From: Sphingobium sp. CCH11-B1
GTDB taxonomy: Bacteria > Pseudomonadota > Alphaproteobacteria > Sphingomonadales > Sphingomonadaceae
NCBI RefSeq assembly: GCF_001556865.1
Contig: NZ_LSJY01000184.1
Span: 1 to 64,000, forward strand
Length of the DNA stretch: 64,000 nt
Reading direction: 5' to 3'
Positions 20,213-30,557 of this stretch are shown one piece after another; positions within the stretch are counted from its first letter, which is position 1, and each line of letters opens with the position of its first letter. Below the pieces are notes generated by a model. That model had not been told where the DNA came from, did no database searches, and saw only the letters and a list, made by a program, of their open reading frames with translations. The position numbers were made by a program, and so were the translations under genes.

Positions 20213-21550
20213 TCAAGCGATGTTTCCCATCCATTCGCCGAAGGACGCCCGGGCGCGGGCGGTATAGGCTTCCTTCCGGCTCTTCTTCTTGACGTCCACC
20301 AGCGGCGGGAAGAGGCCGAAATTGACGTTCATCGGCTGATAGTCGGCGGTTTCGACATTGCCGGTCACATGGCCGAGCAGCGCGCCCATGGCGGTATCGG
20401 CAGGCGGCGGGGTCAGCGGCTGGCCCGCCAGCTCCGCCACGGCGAAACGCCCAGCCAGCAGCCCGATGGCCGCGCTCTCCACATAGCCCTCGCATCCGGT
20501 CATCTGGCCGGCAAAGCGGATATGCGGCGCGCTTTTCAGGCGCAGCGTGGGATCGAGCAGCTTGGGGCTCTGGATGAAGGTGTTGCGATGGAGCCCGCCC
20601 AGTCGCGCGAACTCCGCCTTCTCAAGGCCCGGAATGGTGCGGAACAATTCGACCTGCGCCCCATGTTTCAGCTTGGTCTGGAACCCCACCATGTTCCATA
20701 ATGTGCCGCTGGCATTGTCCTGCCGCAACTGCACCACCGCATAGGGCCAGCGGCCGGTGCGCGGATCGTCGAGGCCCATCGGCTTCATCGGGCCATGGCG
20801 CAGCGTCTCCGGCCCGCGGGAGGCCATCACCTCGATCGGCATGCAACCCTCGAAATAGGGGGTATTCGCCTCCCATTCCTTGAACTGCGTCTTCTCGCCG
20901 TCCAGCAGTCCCTGAACGAAGGCCTGATACTGGTCCTTCGTCATCGGACAGTTGATATAGTCCTTGCCCTCGCCGCCGCCGGGGCCGACCTTGTCCCAGC
21001 GGTTCGCCATCCAGCATTTGTCCATGTCGATGCTGTCATGATGGACGACCGGAGCGATCGCGTCGAAGAAGGCGAGATGCTCCATGCCCGCCGCCTGGCC
21101 GACGCTGTGGGCCAGGGCCGGCGCGGTCAGCGGTCCGGTGGCGACGATGGTCATGCCTTGCGCGGGCAATGCGTCGATTCGCTCGCGCACGATTTCCACA
21201 TTGGGATGCTGCGCCAGTGCGCGGGTCACGCCGTCGGAAAAGACATGGCGGTCGACCGCGAGCGCGGAGCCGGCGGGCACCTTGGCCGGCTCCGCCTGCG
21301 CCATGATGAGCGACCCCAGGCACCGCATTTCCTGATGCAGCAGCCCTACCGCATTCTTGTCCGCGTCATCGGAGCGGAAGCTGTTGGAGCAGACCAGTTC
21401 GGCAAGGCCGTCCGTCTGGTGCGCCGGGGTCATGTCTCCTGCGCCCCGCATCTCCGAAAGGCGCACGCGCACGCCCGCCTGCGCCAGTTGCCACGCGGCC
21501 TCCGACCCGGCGAGGCCGCCGCCGATGATATGGACCTGATGATTGGACAT
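20213..21550 (-). CDS. trmFO: methylenetetrahydrofolate-tRNA-(uracil-5-)-methyltransferase
   Basis: The 445-residue flavoprotein methylates U54 of the tRNA T-loop using methylenetetrahydrofolate and FADH2. It has the dinucleotide motif [16 protein letters not shown], the family segments [12 protein letters not shown] and [18 protein letters not shown], and [10 protein letters not shown] near the end. The start at 21550 fits the conserved N-terminus. Longer reading upstream is unrelated. Confidence 0.96.
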   Translation of the reverse strand: MSNHQVHIIGGGLAGSEAAWQLAQAGVRVRLSEMRGAGDMTPAHQTDGLAELVCSNSFRSDDADKNAVGLLHQEMRCLGSLIMAQAEPAKVPAGSALAVDRHVFSDGVTRALAQHPNVEIVRERIDALPAQGMTIVATGPLTAPALAHSVGQAAGMEHLAFFDAIAPVVHHDSIDMDKCWMANRWDKVGPGGGEGKDYINCPMTKDQYQAFVQGLLDGEKTQFKEWEANTPYFEGCMPIEVMASRGPETLRHGPMKPMGLDDPRTGRWPYAVVQLRQDNASGTLWNMVGFQTKLKHGAQVELFRTIPGLEKAEFARLGGLHRNTFIQSPKLLDPTLRLKSAPHIRFAGQMTGCEGYVESAAIGLLAGRFAVAELAGQPLTPPPADTAMGALLGHVTGNVETADYQPMNVNFGLFPPLVDVKKKSRKEAYTARARASFGEWMGNIA

Positions 21551-21652
21551 GGTTCGCTTAACTTCGCACTTTTTCCGCAGAATCGGCAATTTCCGTTCGC
21601 CGGTAGGATATATTGCTGCCTGACGCGAGCAGTATAGCGGCGCGCCATTGCT

Positions 21653-21700
21653 GTTGGACAGTGGCGCTGTTGGACAGTGGCGCTGCTGGACAGGGGCGCT
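21653..21700. repeat. three tandem copies of a 16-bp unit
   Basis: GTTGGACAGTGGCGCT occurs twice exactly, at 21653-21668 and 21669-21684. A third copy (21685-21700) has two changes. It lies in the gap between trmFO and the DUF2945 gene. Confidence 0.85.
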
Positions 21701-21772
21701 GTGCTTTGGTGCAGTCACGGAACTTCGTGCCGCGCCACCCGGTTGCTTTCCGTCAGACGCAGGAGAGTGACG

Positions 21773-21985
21773 ATGGCGAATCAGTTGAAGAAGGGCGACA
21801 AGGTCGAGTGGGATACCAGCCAGGGCACGACCAAGGGCACGGTGGAGAAGAAGCAGACCAGCACCACCCATATCAAAGGGCACAAGGTCGCCGCCACGAA
21901 GGATGATCCGCAATATATCGTGAAGAGCGACAAGTCGGGGAAGAAGGCGGCACACAAGCCTTCGGAACTCAAGAAGGCGGGCTGA
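21773..21985 (+). CDS. DUF2945 (HVA1-type Tudor-like) protein
   Basis: The 70-residue basic protein begins [20 protein letters not shown] and includes [20 protein letters not shown], the pattern of the DUF2945/hypervirulence-associated Tudor-like family. AGGAGA lies seven bases before the ATG at 21773. It may bind nucleic acid or other partners, but no function is demonstrated. It stands alone between oppositely oriented genes. Confidence 0.85.
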   Translation: MANQLKKGDKVEWDTSQGTTKGTVEKKQTSTTHIKGHKVAATKDDPQYIVKSDKSGKKAAHKPSELKKAG

Positions 21986-22026
21986 CGGGGCGCCGGTCGC
22001 GCGGTTCGGGGCGCGGCCGCTGCCCG

Positions 22027-23343
22027 CTATTCGGCGGGAACGGCCAGCGCCTCGACCGGGGTTGCGCCATAATAGGCGCTCTCGTCCAAAATCCCCTCCC
22101 GCTTGGCGACGATCACACCGACCAGCACCTGGCCCGCCACGTTGACGGCGGTGCGGCCCATGTCGAGGATGGGGTCGATCGCAAGCAACAGGCCCGCGCC
22201 TTCCAGCGGCAGGCCGAGGGTGGAGAGGGTCAGGGTCAGCATGACGGTCGCACCGGTCAGGCCAGCCGTTGCCGCCGATCCGAGCACCGATACGAAAACG
22301 ATCAGCGCATAATCGATGGCGTGCAGCTGGATCCCGTAGAAGCCGGCGACGAAGATGGCGGCGAGCGCGGGATAGATGGACGCGCACCCATCCATCTTGG
22401 TCGTCGAGGCGAGGGGAATGGCGAAGGCGGCATAGCCCTTCTCGACGCCCAGCCGTTCCGTCACGCTTTCCGTGACGGGCAGGGTGCCGACCGACGAGCG
22501 CGATACGAAGCCGAGCTGGATTGCCGGCCAGGCCTTGGCAAAGAAAGCGCCCGGCTTGAGGCCGTTCGCCATCAGCAGCGTCGGATAGACCACCAGCAGG
22601 ACGAGCGCGAGGCCAAGATAGACCGCCGCGGTAAAGGCGCCGAGCTGCGCCAGCGCCCCCCAGCCATAGGTGGCGATGGCGGTGCCGATCAGCGCGGCCG
22701 ACCCGATCGGCGTCAGGCGAATGACCCAGCCGAGCAGCGCGCGCACCACCGCCAGCAGCGAGCGCACGAACGCCAGGAAGGGCTCCGCCCGGTCCCCGAC
22801 CTTCAGCGTCGCAAGCCCCACGGCGATGGAGATGACCAGCAGTTGCAGGATGTTGAAGCTGACGCTGGTGCTTGCCGATCCATCGGTGATCTTGGTGCTG
22901 GCCGATAGCGCCAGGCTGTTCCCGGGAACCAGCCCCTTCAGGAAATCGAGCCAGCCGCCGACCGAATCCGGCGCCTTCGCCGCCAGCGCCGCGCTCGATA
23001 CGCCGACGCCTGGCTGCACGACGACGCCTATGGTGATGCCGATGGCGACGGCGATCAGCGCGGTGATCGCGAACCAGAGCAGGGTTTGTCCGGCGAGGCG
23101 GGCGGCGTTGTCCAGCGCGCGCAGATTGGCGATGGACGCCACGATCGCGGCGAACACCAGCGGCGGCACGATGGCCTTCAGCAGCGACACGAAGATGGAG
23201 CCAAGGGTCTTGAGCGTTGTCGCCAGCCAGTTGAGATCGCCATCCGGCCCGGAACCGATCTGCCGCGCGACAAGCCCCAGAGCCAGGCCAACGACCATGC
23301 CGGCCAGCACCTGGAAACCGAAACTGCGATAGTTGAGGGCCAT
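22027..23343 (-). CDS. dicarboxylate/amino acid:cation symporter
   Basis: The 438-residue membrane transporter of the DAACS family has about eight hydrophobic helices with the reentrant-loop serine-rich segment [14 protein letters not shown]. The conserved [16 protein letters not shown] and [15 protein letters not shown] substrate/cation-binding segments are also visible. It is expected to import C4-dicarboxylates or glutamate/aspartate with Na+ or H+. The exact substrate is not clear from sequence. Confidence 0.9.
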   Translation of the reverse strand: MALNYRSFGFQVLAGMVVGLALGLVARQIGSGPDGDLNWLATTLKTLGSIFVSLLKAIVPPLVFAAIVASIANLRALDNAARLAGQTLLWFAITALIAVAIGITIGVVVQPGVGVSSAALAAKAPDSVGGWLDFLKGLVPGNSLALSASTKITDGSASTSVSFNILQLLVISIAVGLATLKVGDRAEPFLAFVRSLLAVVRALLGWVIRLTPIGSAALIGTAIATYGWGALAQLGAFTAAVYLGLALVLLVVYPTLLMANGLKPGAFFAKAWPAIQLGFVSRSSVGTLPVTESVTERLGVEKGYAAFAIPLASTTKMDGCASIYPALAAIFVAGFYGIQLHAIDYALIVFVSVLGSAATAGLTGATVMLTLTLSTLGLPLEGAGLLLAIDPILDMGRTAVNVAGQVLVGVIVAKREGILDESAYYGATPVEALAVPAE

Positions 23344-23529
23344 GCGTCTTCTTCCTTTGAACGACCGGCTATATCGGACTCGTCAGGTCCGAATGCGCGC
23401 AAGCAATTCTTGACGGCTGTATAACATGGATAAGGTGGCCCTCTTTCCATGGCGCATGACCAAACGGATTGGCCGCGCCGATCCACTATGCCACAGATGC
23501 CTTGCGATGCCAGCGGGGAGTATGGGCGG

Positions 23530-24906
23530 ATGAGAATGTCGGGCGCGGCGCTGGCGATGGGAATGATGGTCCTGCCGGGGTTGGCCGGCGCGGCCGTGAC
23601 CGATGCGGACGCCGGGGCGGCCAAGGCGATCCTGTTGCGCTCCATCGGCTTTCGCACGGTCGAGGGTGCGGGCCAGGTGCCGGCGCTCGCGGCCTATTAT
23701 GCCGATATATTGAAGCGAGCGGGTTTCGCGGACGCGGACATCGTCATCACCCCGATCGGGGAAACCGCCACCCTGGCCGCGACCCTCCCCGGCAGTGACC
23801 CCAAGCTCAAGCCGATCGCGCTGATCGGCCATATGGATGTGGTTGCGGCCAACCGGGCGGACTGGACGCGCGATCCCTTCGCGCCGGTGGAGGAGGGCGG
23901 CTATATTTTCGGGCGCGGGTCCGAAGACAATAAATATGATGTGGCGATGATGGTCGCCACCCTTGCGCGGTTGAAGCAGGAAGGTTGGAGGCCCCGCCGC
24001 ACCGTCATCCTGCTCCTGTCGGGAGACGAGGAAACTGACATGAAGACGACGAGGGCGCTGGCGGCCAAATATAAGGACGTCGAACTGCTGCTGAACGGGG
24101 ATGGCGGCGGCGGGCTGCTGGACGAGGGCGGCAAGCCTGTCCTCTATCAGTTGCAGGCCGGCGAGAAGACCTATGCCGATTTCGAGATCGGCTTCACCGA
24201 TCCGGGCGGCCACAGCAGCGCGCCGACGCCGGGCAATCCGATCTATCGGCTGGCGCGCGCGATCGACCGCATCGCCGCCTATCGATTCCCGCCGATGCGC
24301 AACGAACTCACCAGGGCGTCGCTGTCCCTGTCTGCCGACCGGATCGGCGGCGAGGTGGGGGACGCGATGCGGCGCTATGCTCAGAACGGCGACAGCGCAG
24401 CGGCGGAGCTGCTGTCGACCCGGCCTGAATTTGTGGGGCAAGTGCGCACCACCTGCGTCGCGACGATGGTCGCGGGCGGCCATGCGCTCAACGCCCTGCC
24501 GCAAAGCGCCAGGGTCAGCGTCAATTGCCGCATCTTCCCCGGCGTGAAGATCGAGGAGGTGAAGGCCGCGCTGTCAAAGGCGGTCGCCGACCCAGGGGCG
24601 ACCGTCACCACGCTGGGCGATCCATTGGCGAGCGACGCTTCACCGCTGCGGGCCGACGTGCTGGCGGCGGTGCGCGACGCGGTGAAGGCGCGGGGCAAGG
24701 ACATCGTGGTGATGCCCGCCATGTCTTCCGGCGCGACGGACAGCCTCTATTTTCGGGCGCTGGGCGTGCCCAGCTACGGGGTCTCCAGCCTGTTCATGAA
24801 GGCGGAGGACGGCTTTGCTCACGGTCTGAATGAACGGGTGCCGGTCGCCGGCATCCCGGCCTCGCTCGACCAGTGGGACCGGGTGGTGCGGAAGCTGGCG
24901 GAATAG
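23530..24906 (+). CDS. M20/M25/M40-family metallopeptidase, exported
   Basis: The 458-residue protein begins with a signal peptide (SGAALAMGMMVLPGLAGAAV). Its zinc-peptidase motifs are GHMDVV, GRGSEDNKYD, LSGDEETD and HSSAPTPGNP. It is predicted to cleave peptides or N-acyl amino acids in the periplasm. The start at 23530 was chosen because GGGGAG precedes it and the signal peptide follows directly. An upstream frame to 23449 adds a Cys/Pro-rich stretch without family similarity. Confidence 0.9.
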   Translation: MRMSGAALAMGMMVLPGLAGAAVTDADAGAAKAILLRSIGFRTVEGAGQVPALAAYYADILKRAGFADADIVITPIGETATLAATLPGSDPKLKPIALIGHMDVVAANRADWTRDPFAPVEEGGYIFGRGSEDNKYDVAMMVATLARLKQEGWRPRRTVILLLSGDEETDMKTTRALAAKYKDVELLLNGDGGGGLLDEGGKPVLYQLQAGEKTYADFEIGFTDPGGHSSAPTPGNPIYRLARAIDRIAAYRFPPMRNELTRASLSLSADRIGGEVGDAMRRYAQNGDSAAAELLSTRPEFVGQVRTTCVATMVAGGHALNALPQSARVSVNCRIFPGVKIEEVKAALSKAVADPGATVTTLGDPLASDASPLRADVLAAVRDAVKARGKDIVVMPAMSSGATDSLYFRALGVPSYGVSSLFMKAEDGFAHGLNERVPVAGIPASLDQWDRVVRKLAE

Positions 24907-24917
24907 GGCCGGGCTTT

Positions 24918-25013
24918 CCGTTCGTTTCGAGCGAAGTCGAGATACGGCCGATGACGCCATCCGACCAGCTCCAATGAGGTGCTGGCGCTTCTCGATCCGC
25001 TCGAAGCGAACGG
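24918..25013. repeat. REP-like inverted repeat between M20 and leuA genes
   Basis: A 26-base arm at 24918-24943 (CCGTTCGTTTCGAGCGAAGT onward) is nearly the reverse complement of 24987-25013. The inner segment again has a CCAGC/GCTGG stem. The arms resemble the dispersed GAGCTTGTCGAAG/TTCGAGCG repeats of sphingomonads. It lies between two convergent genes. Confidence 0.7.
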
Positions 25014-25021
25014 CCCTTGGC

Positions 25022-26695
25022 CTAGCCCCGCACCGCCACTCCGTTCGCGGCGGACAGCACCGCCTTGACGGAGGCGGTCGCGACGTCGCTGTCGGTGCCG
25101 ACGCCAAAGACGGTGCGGCCGTCGGGCGTGCGGCATTCGACATAGGCGGCGGCGTTCACGTTGCTGCCCGCGCCGATGGCATGTTCGCTATAGTCCGCGA
25201 TCTCCAGCTCGACCCCGAACGCCTCGCGCAGCGCCGCCAGCACGGAAGAGAGCAGGCCGTTGCCGCGCCCGGACACCGACCGCTCGCTCCCCTTGTGGCC
25301 GATCTTGCCGGTGAAGATGCGGTCGCCCGCCTGGCCGCCCTCATGATAGTCGATCAGGGCGTAGGGCTGTTCGCCGGTCAGGCAATAATGACTCTCGAAC
25401 GCCTCGCCGATGTCGGCGGCGTTGAGTTCGCGGCTGCTGCTGTCGGCCAGCGCCTGCACGACCTTGGAAAAATCCGCCTGCATCCGCTTGGGCAGCTTGT
25501 AACCCTTGTCCTGCTGTAGCACCCAGGCGACGCCGCCCTTGCCGGACTGCGAATTGACGCGGATCACCGCCTCATAGTCGCGGCCCAGATCCTTGGGATC
25601 GATCGGCAGATAGGGCACGTTCCAGATCTGGTCGTTGCGCGCGTCCTGCGCGGCGAAGCCCTTCTTGATCGCATCCTGATGGCTGCCGGAAAAGGCGGTG
25701 AACACCAGTTCGCCGGCATAGGGGTGGCGTGGATGGACGGGCAGCTGGTTGCAATATTCGACCGTCTGGATGACCTCGTCTATGTCGCTGAAGTCCAGGC
25801 CGGGGTTGATGCCCTGCGTGTACATGTTGAGCGCCACGGTCACGAGATCGCAATTGCCGGTGCGCTCTCCATTGCCGAACAGGCAGCCCTCGACGCGGTC
25901 CGCGCCCGCCATGATCCCCAGCTCCGCCGCCGCGACGCCGGTGCCCCGGTCGTTATGCGTATGGAGCGAAATCACCACGCTGTCGCGCTTGCTGATGTTG
26001 CGGCACATCCATTCGATCTGGTCGGCATAGATGTTGGGCGTCGCGCACTCGACCGTGGCGGGCAGGTTCAGGATCAGCGGCCGTTCGGGCGTGGGCCGGA
26101 GTATTTCCATCACCGCCTCGCAGCATTCCAGGCTGAAATCCAGTTCGGCGGTGGAGAAGGTTTCCGGCGAATATTCGAAATGCCAGTCCGTGTCCGGCTG
26201 GGCGGCGGCGTGGTCGCGCAGCAGCTTGGCGGCGTCGATGGCGATCTGACGCACCTCATGCCGTTCCATCTGGAACACGATATTCCGCCACGCCGGCGAG
26301 ACGGCATTATAGACATGGACGATCGCCTGGCGCGCGCCGCGCAGCGACTCGAACGTGGTGGCGATCAGGTCCGCCCGCGCCTGGGTCAGCACCTGCGGCA
26401 TCACGTCGTCGGGGATCGCGCCGTCGCGCACCAGCCCCGATATGAAGTCGAACTCGGTCGCGCCCGCGCTGGGGAAGCCGACCTCGATCTCCTTGACGCC
26501 GACTTTGACCAGCAGGTCGAAGAAGCGGCGCTTCTTTTCGGCGTTCATGGGATCGATCAACGACTGATTGCCGTCGCGCATGTCGGTCGACAGCCAGCGG
26601 GGCGGCGCTGTGATGACGCGCGACGGCCATTGCCGGTCGGGCAGGTCAACCTGCGGGAAGGGGCGATATTTCAAAGACGGTTCGGTCAGCATCAT
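25022..26695 (-). CDS. leuA: 2-isopropylmalate synthase
   Basis: The 557-residue enzyme condenses 2-ketoisovalerate with acetyl-CoA, the first step of leucine synthesis. It has the DRE-TIM core [14 protein letters not shown], the metal-binding [17 protein letters not shown] and the C-terminal LeuA allosteric domain ([20 protein letters not shown]). It is the long LeuA form. It starts at ATG 26695 with AGGAA ahead. A Leu-rich leader peptide and nested hairpins precede it, suggesting attenuation by leucyl-tRNA supply. Confidence 0.97.
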   Translation of the reverse strand: MMLTEPSLKYRPFPQVDLPDRQWPSRVITAPPRWLSTDMRDGNQSLIDPMNAEKKRRFFDLLVKVGVKEIEVGFPSAGATEFDFISGLVRDGAIPDDVMPQVLTQARADLIATTFESLRGARQAIVHVYNAVSPAWRNIVFQMERHEVRQIAIDAAKLLRDHAAAQPDTDWHFEYSPETFSTAELDFSLECCEAVMEILRPTPERPLILNLPATVECATPNIYADQIEWMCRNISKRDSVVISLHTHNDRGTGVAAAELGIMAGADRVEGCLFGNGERTGNCDLVTVALNMYTQGINPGLDFSDIDEVIQTVEYCNQLPVHPRHPYAGELVFTAFSGSHQDAIKKGFAAQDARNDQIWNVPYLPIDPKDLGRDYEAVIRVNSQSGKGGVAWVLQQDKGYKLPKRMQADFSKVVQALADSSSRELNAADIGEAFESHYCLTGEQPYALIDYHEGGQAGDRIFTGKIGHKGSERSVSGRGNGLLSSVLAALREAFGVELEIADYSEHAIGAGSNVNAAAYVECRTPDGRTVFGVGTDSDVATASVKAVLSAANGVAVRG

Positions 26696-26759
26696 GGCAT
26701 CTGTTCCTGCGCGGCGCGCGCCTGCGCGTCCGTTGGGTCGACTTGACTATGTGTAGGGT

Positions 26760-26821
26760 GCCCTTAGGCGGATCGACGCTGCCCTTAGCCGGAAGGCAGC
26801 CTAAATGCCACGCCTAAGGGC
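26760..26821 (-). promoter_or_regulatory. predicted leuA attenuator structure
   Basis: GCCCTTAGGCG (26760-26770) and CGCCTAAGGGC (26811-26821) are perfect 11-bp complements 40 bases apart. Inside them GCTGCC (26778-26783) and GGCAGC (26795-26800) form a second stem. The upstream arm in the transcript overlaps the stop codon of the Leu-rich leader peptide, the geometry of ribosome-mediated attenuation. No U-run follows, so the termination mode is unclear. Confidence 0.6.
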
Positions 26822-26867
26822 GTGTAAGTCGTAGCAGGGTAAGAAGCGCCTGGCTGTGCATGGACAT
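26814..26867 (-). CDS. leuL: leuA leader peptide (attenuation)
   Basis: The 17-residue peptide MSMHSQALLTLLRLTRP has five leucines, with codons CTT CTT ACC CTG CTA CGA CTT in a row, then a TAG inside the attenuator stem. AGGG lies eight bases before this ATG; an in-frame ATG two codons earlier is possible. It stands 118 bases upstream of leuA on the same strand. A short Leu-rich frame at this place is the classic sensor of charged leucyl-tRNA. This is inference from layout. Confidence 0.7.
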   Translation of the reverse strand: MSMHSQALLTLLRLTRP

Positions 26868-26920
26868 GCCCATAACCCTAATGCGGCGGCAGGGTAAAGC
26901 CGTTTCTTTCGCACAGCCCG

Positions 26921-27511
26921 TCAGGAACGACGGAAAATTGCGTCCACCGACAGGTCGACCCGGTCCGCGACGAAGGGTCGGCCAAAGCCCATGCCGAACT
27001 CGCTTCGCCGCACGGACATGGTCCCGGTGAAGTGAAGCGTCGACAGGCCGGGGGCTTCGTCAGGCGTTACGCCCACCAGGCGGACGGACAAGGTCACGGG
27101 CTGCGTCTGGCCGTGCATGGTGAGCTGGCCTGCGATCTGCATTTCGCCCTGCGCGGTGGCGAGCGGCGCATCCTCGGCATTGAACCGCACGGTCGGATAT
27201 TGCGCGATGTCGAAAAAGCTGCCGCCCTTCAGCATCGCGTCGGTCGAAGCGTCGCCCGTCGTCATGTTTTCGACGGGGAAGCTGATGTCTATGGCGGCGC
27301 GGCCGGGGCGCGCGGGATCGATCGTCACGGCCCCCGATGGGTCGCGAAAATCGCCTTCATATTTGCCGATCGCGGCCTTGACGTGAAAATGCACGCGCGT
27401 CGCCTGCGCATCGACGGCATAGCGGCCGGGCTGGTAGAGCGTCGGGGAGGCCGCGGCGGGCGTGAGCAGGATCACACCGATCAGCTTGCCTGCCCGCGCC
27501 GCCATGCGCAT
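26921..27511 (-). CDS. YceI-family protein
   Basis: The 196-residue protein has a signal-peptide-like start (GKLIGVILLTPAAASPTLY) and the YceI lipocalin-like barrel segments YAVDAQATRVHFHVKAAIG, FFDIAQYPTVRF and GQLTMHGQTQPVTL. The family binds polyisoprenoids in the periplasm in some cases; the ligand here is unknown. It follows a second YceI gene by five bases on the same strand, so they are a tandem pair. Confidence 0.9.
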   Translation of the reverse strand: MRMAARAGKLIGVILLTPAAASPTLYQPGRYAVDAQATRVHFHVKAAIGKYEGDFRDPSGAVTIDPARPGRAAIDISFPVENMTTGDASTDAMLKGGSFFDIAQYPTVRFNAEDAPLATAQGEMQIAGQLTMHGQTQPVTLSVRLVGVTPDEAPGLSTLHFTGTMSVRRSEFGMGFGRPFVADRVDLSVDAIFRRS

Positions 27512-27516
27512 CGCGC

Positions 27517-28137
27517 TTACTGCTTTTCGAAGCCGGCTATCACCTTGAGCGCGATGGCGTCGCTGACCAGCGGCACGGCCATGCCCATGCCGAAATCGCT
27601 GCGCTTGATCGTGCCGGTGGCGACGAAGCCGATATTTTCCTTCTTGCTCATCGGCTGCGGACCGGCGCCATAGAATTCGGCGTCCAGCGTCACCGGCTTG
27701 GTCACGCCGTGCAGGGTGAGGTTGCCCGTAATCTCCGCGCCGGTCGCGCCTTCGGGCTTCACGCTGGTCGATACGAAGGTCGCGGTCGGAAACTTCGCGA
27801 CATCGAAGAAGTCAGCCTTCATCAGATGCTCGTCCAGCTTCGCGACGCCGGTGCGCAGGTTGGCGATCTGGAAAGTGACCTCCACCTTGGAATTGGCCGG
27901 GTTGGCCTTGTCCAGCGTCAGCGTGCCGGTCGGCTCGGCGATGGTGCCGGCGTTGTTGGTGAATCCCATATGATCCCAGGCGAACACGACCTGCGTGTGA
28001 CCGCCGTCCACCTTGTACGATCCGCCAGTGACCTTTGCCGGATCCTTGGTGCCGGGGGCGGCGGGCATCTGGGCGATGAGGGCGGAGCCGCCGGCAAGCG
28101 CAATGAAGGCAGCGGCGGGGATCAGGAATTTACGCAT
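27517..28137 (-). CDS. YceI-family protein
   Basis: From ATG 28137 the 206-residue protein has a clear signal peptide (IPAAAFIALAGGSALIAQMP). The YceI pattern follows: YKVDGGHTQVVFAWDHMGF, FFDVAKFPTATF and GNLTLHGVTKPVTL. It is related to the next gene downstream but divergent. A periplasmic lipid-binding or isoprenoid-binding role is suggested by family. Confidence 0.92.
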   Translation of the reverse strand: MRKFLIPAAAFIALAGGSALIAQMPAAPGTKDPAKVTGGSYKVDGGHTQVVFAWDHMGFTNNAGTIAEPTGTLTLDKANPANSKVEVTFQIANLRTGVAKLDEHLMKADFFDVAKFPTATFVSTSVKPEGATGAEITGNLTLHGVTKPVTLDAEFYGAGPQPMSKKENIGFVATGTIKRSDFGMGMAVPLVSDAIALKVIAGFEKQ

Positions 28138-28346
28138 GGATTCAGAGACTCCGAAACGCTCAAGGGACGCCGCACCATAGCAGCGCGCCCCGATTGATCC
28201 AGAGCCGTAACGGCGAACGGATCGTTTCCGTTCCGTATCCGCATGGGCAGCGGGCATGGGCGGCGGAGCGCAGGCAGGACAGCCCACGCGAGTGCCGTTT
28301 TGTGCGCAATCTGCGGAGCGGGGAGGGAGCGCGCCAGGACGAAGGA

Positions 28347-28395
28347 GGGGTCGGCAAGACCGGTCATGCCCATGCATGACCGCCCTCCCGACCCC
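28347..28395. terminator. nested hairpin downstream of ilvC
   Basis: The outer arms GGGGTCGG/CCGACCCC enclose the 9-bp inner arms CGGTCATGC/GCATGACCG. It lies about 50 bases after the ilvC stop (minus strand), inside the 309-base gene-free gap 28138-28446. There is no T-run. I see nothing else coding in that gap. Confidence 0.5.
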
Positions 28396-28446
28396 GCATT
28401 CAGACCTTACGGCCCATCATTTACCCACAAGGGGAGCAAAGCAAGC

Positions 28447-29541
<1,095 letters not shown>

Positions 29542-29593
29542 CTAGATGAAGTTGGAGAGGAGTGCGCCGCCGCCCCCTCTCCGGCTGCGATCA

Positions 29594-29644
29594 GGCAGCA
29601 TGCTGCCAAGTCTCGCTTCCCTCTCCCCCCAAATGGGGCGAGGG
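29594..29644. terminator. hairpins between ilvN and ilvC
   Basis: GGCAGCATGCTGCC at 29594-29607 is a perfect palindrome. CCCTCTCCCC and GGGGCGAGGG at 29619-29644 form an imperfect stem right after the ilvN stop (minus strand). They could end the ilvB-ilvN transcript or tune readthrough into ilvC. Confidence 0.4.
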
Positions 29645-29648
29645 ACCG

Positions 29649-30164
29649 TCAATTCGCCTCTTTCCCCCGCATCAGGCCGACGACCCCGGTGCGGCCGACC
29701 TCGACGAGGCCGATCTGGCGCATAAGCGCGACGAAATTGTCGACCTTTTCCGTGGTGCCGGTCAGCTCGAAAATGAAACTCTCGATCGTCGTGTCGACCA
29801 CCTTGGCGCGGAACACGTCGGCCAGGCGCAGCGCCTCGATCCGGTCCTCGCCCGTGCCGGCGACCTTCACCAGCGCCAGTTCGCGCTCCACGAACGGCCC
29901 CTCGTCGGTCAGGTCCGTCACCTTGTGCACCGGCACCAGCCGGTCGAGCTGGGCGATAATCTGGTCGATCACCTTGGGCGGGCCGCTGGTGACGATGGTG
30001 ATGCGGCTGACGCCATGATCCGGCGTGATGTCCGCCACGGTCAGGCTGTCGATATTATAGCCGCGCGCGGTGAACAGCCCCGCGATGCGCGCCAATATGC
30101 CCGCCTCGTTCGAAACGGTCAGCGACAGGACGTGCCGCTGGCTCAATTCTTCCTGGATATGCAT
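29649..30164 (-). CDS. ilvN: acetolactate synthase small (regulatory) subunit
   Basis: The 171-residue protein is the ACT-domain partner of IlvB and confers valine feedback. It begins MHIQEELSQRHVLSLTVSNE and shows ACT features GILARIAGLFTARGYNIDS and DTTIESFIFELTGT, followed by the C-terminal domain. The ATG at 30164 shares a base with the stop of the upstream gene (TGATG). The longer 5' frame is not conserved. Confidence 0.96.
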   Translation of the reverse strand: MHIQEELSQRHVLSLTVSNEAGILARIAGLFTARGYNIDSLTVADITPDHGVSRITIVTSGPPKVIDQIIAQLDRLVPVHKVTDLTDEGPFVERELALVKVAGTGEDRIEALRLADVFRAKVVDTTIESFIFELTGTTEKVDNFVALMRQIGLVEVGRTGVVGLMRGKEAN

Positions 30165-30547
30165 CAGATGGTTCCGTGATCCTGATGGTCGTCGGCCGGC
30201 CTGTCGTCCGTTGTCGTGTCCGGGCCGGATTTTTCGTGCCGCTGCGAAATCATCGCCACGAAGGCGAAATGCCATTCGCCGTCGAGCCGATGGGCGAGCC
30301 GTACCGGGAAGCCGGCGACCGCGTCGAACATCCGTTCCAATCGCTCCCCCACATAGCGGGGACCGACCAGCAGCGTGGCGATCCTCCCCTTGTTGAAATC
30401 GAAGCCATGGTCGAGATGAACCTCCCACTCCTCATTGTCGGGATCGACATGATCGGTGGTCCATCCGGTCAGTTCGGCGGTGCCGGCGTTCCGCTCGAAA
30501 TCCCATGGCTCCGTCACATGGATGCGGAGCTTCAGATGCTGCGTCAC
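30164..30547 (-). CDS. uncharacterised protein between ilvB and ilvN
   Basis: The 127-residue soluble protein (TEPWDFERNAGTAELTGWTT, HLDHGFDFNKGRIATLLVGP) has a charged His/Asp tail (TTTDDRPADDHQDHGTI). I do not recognise a domain. It starts 11 bases after ilvB and overlaps the ilvN start by one base, so it is made in fixed ratio with both acetolactate synthase subunits. A role linked to that enzyme or a separate co-regulated role are both possible. Confidence 0.7.
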   Translation of the reverse strand: MTQHLKLRIHVTEPWDFERNAGTAELTGWTTDHVDPDNEEWEVHLDHGFDFNKGRIATLLVGPRYVGERLERMFDAVAGFPVRLAHRLDGEWHFAFVAMISQRHEKSGPDTTTDDRPADDHQDHGTI

Positions 30548-30557
30548 ATGCCGGTCC

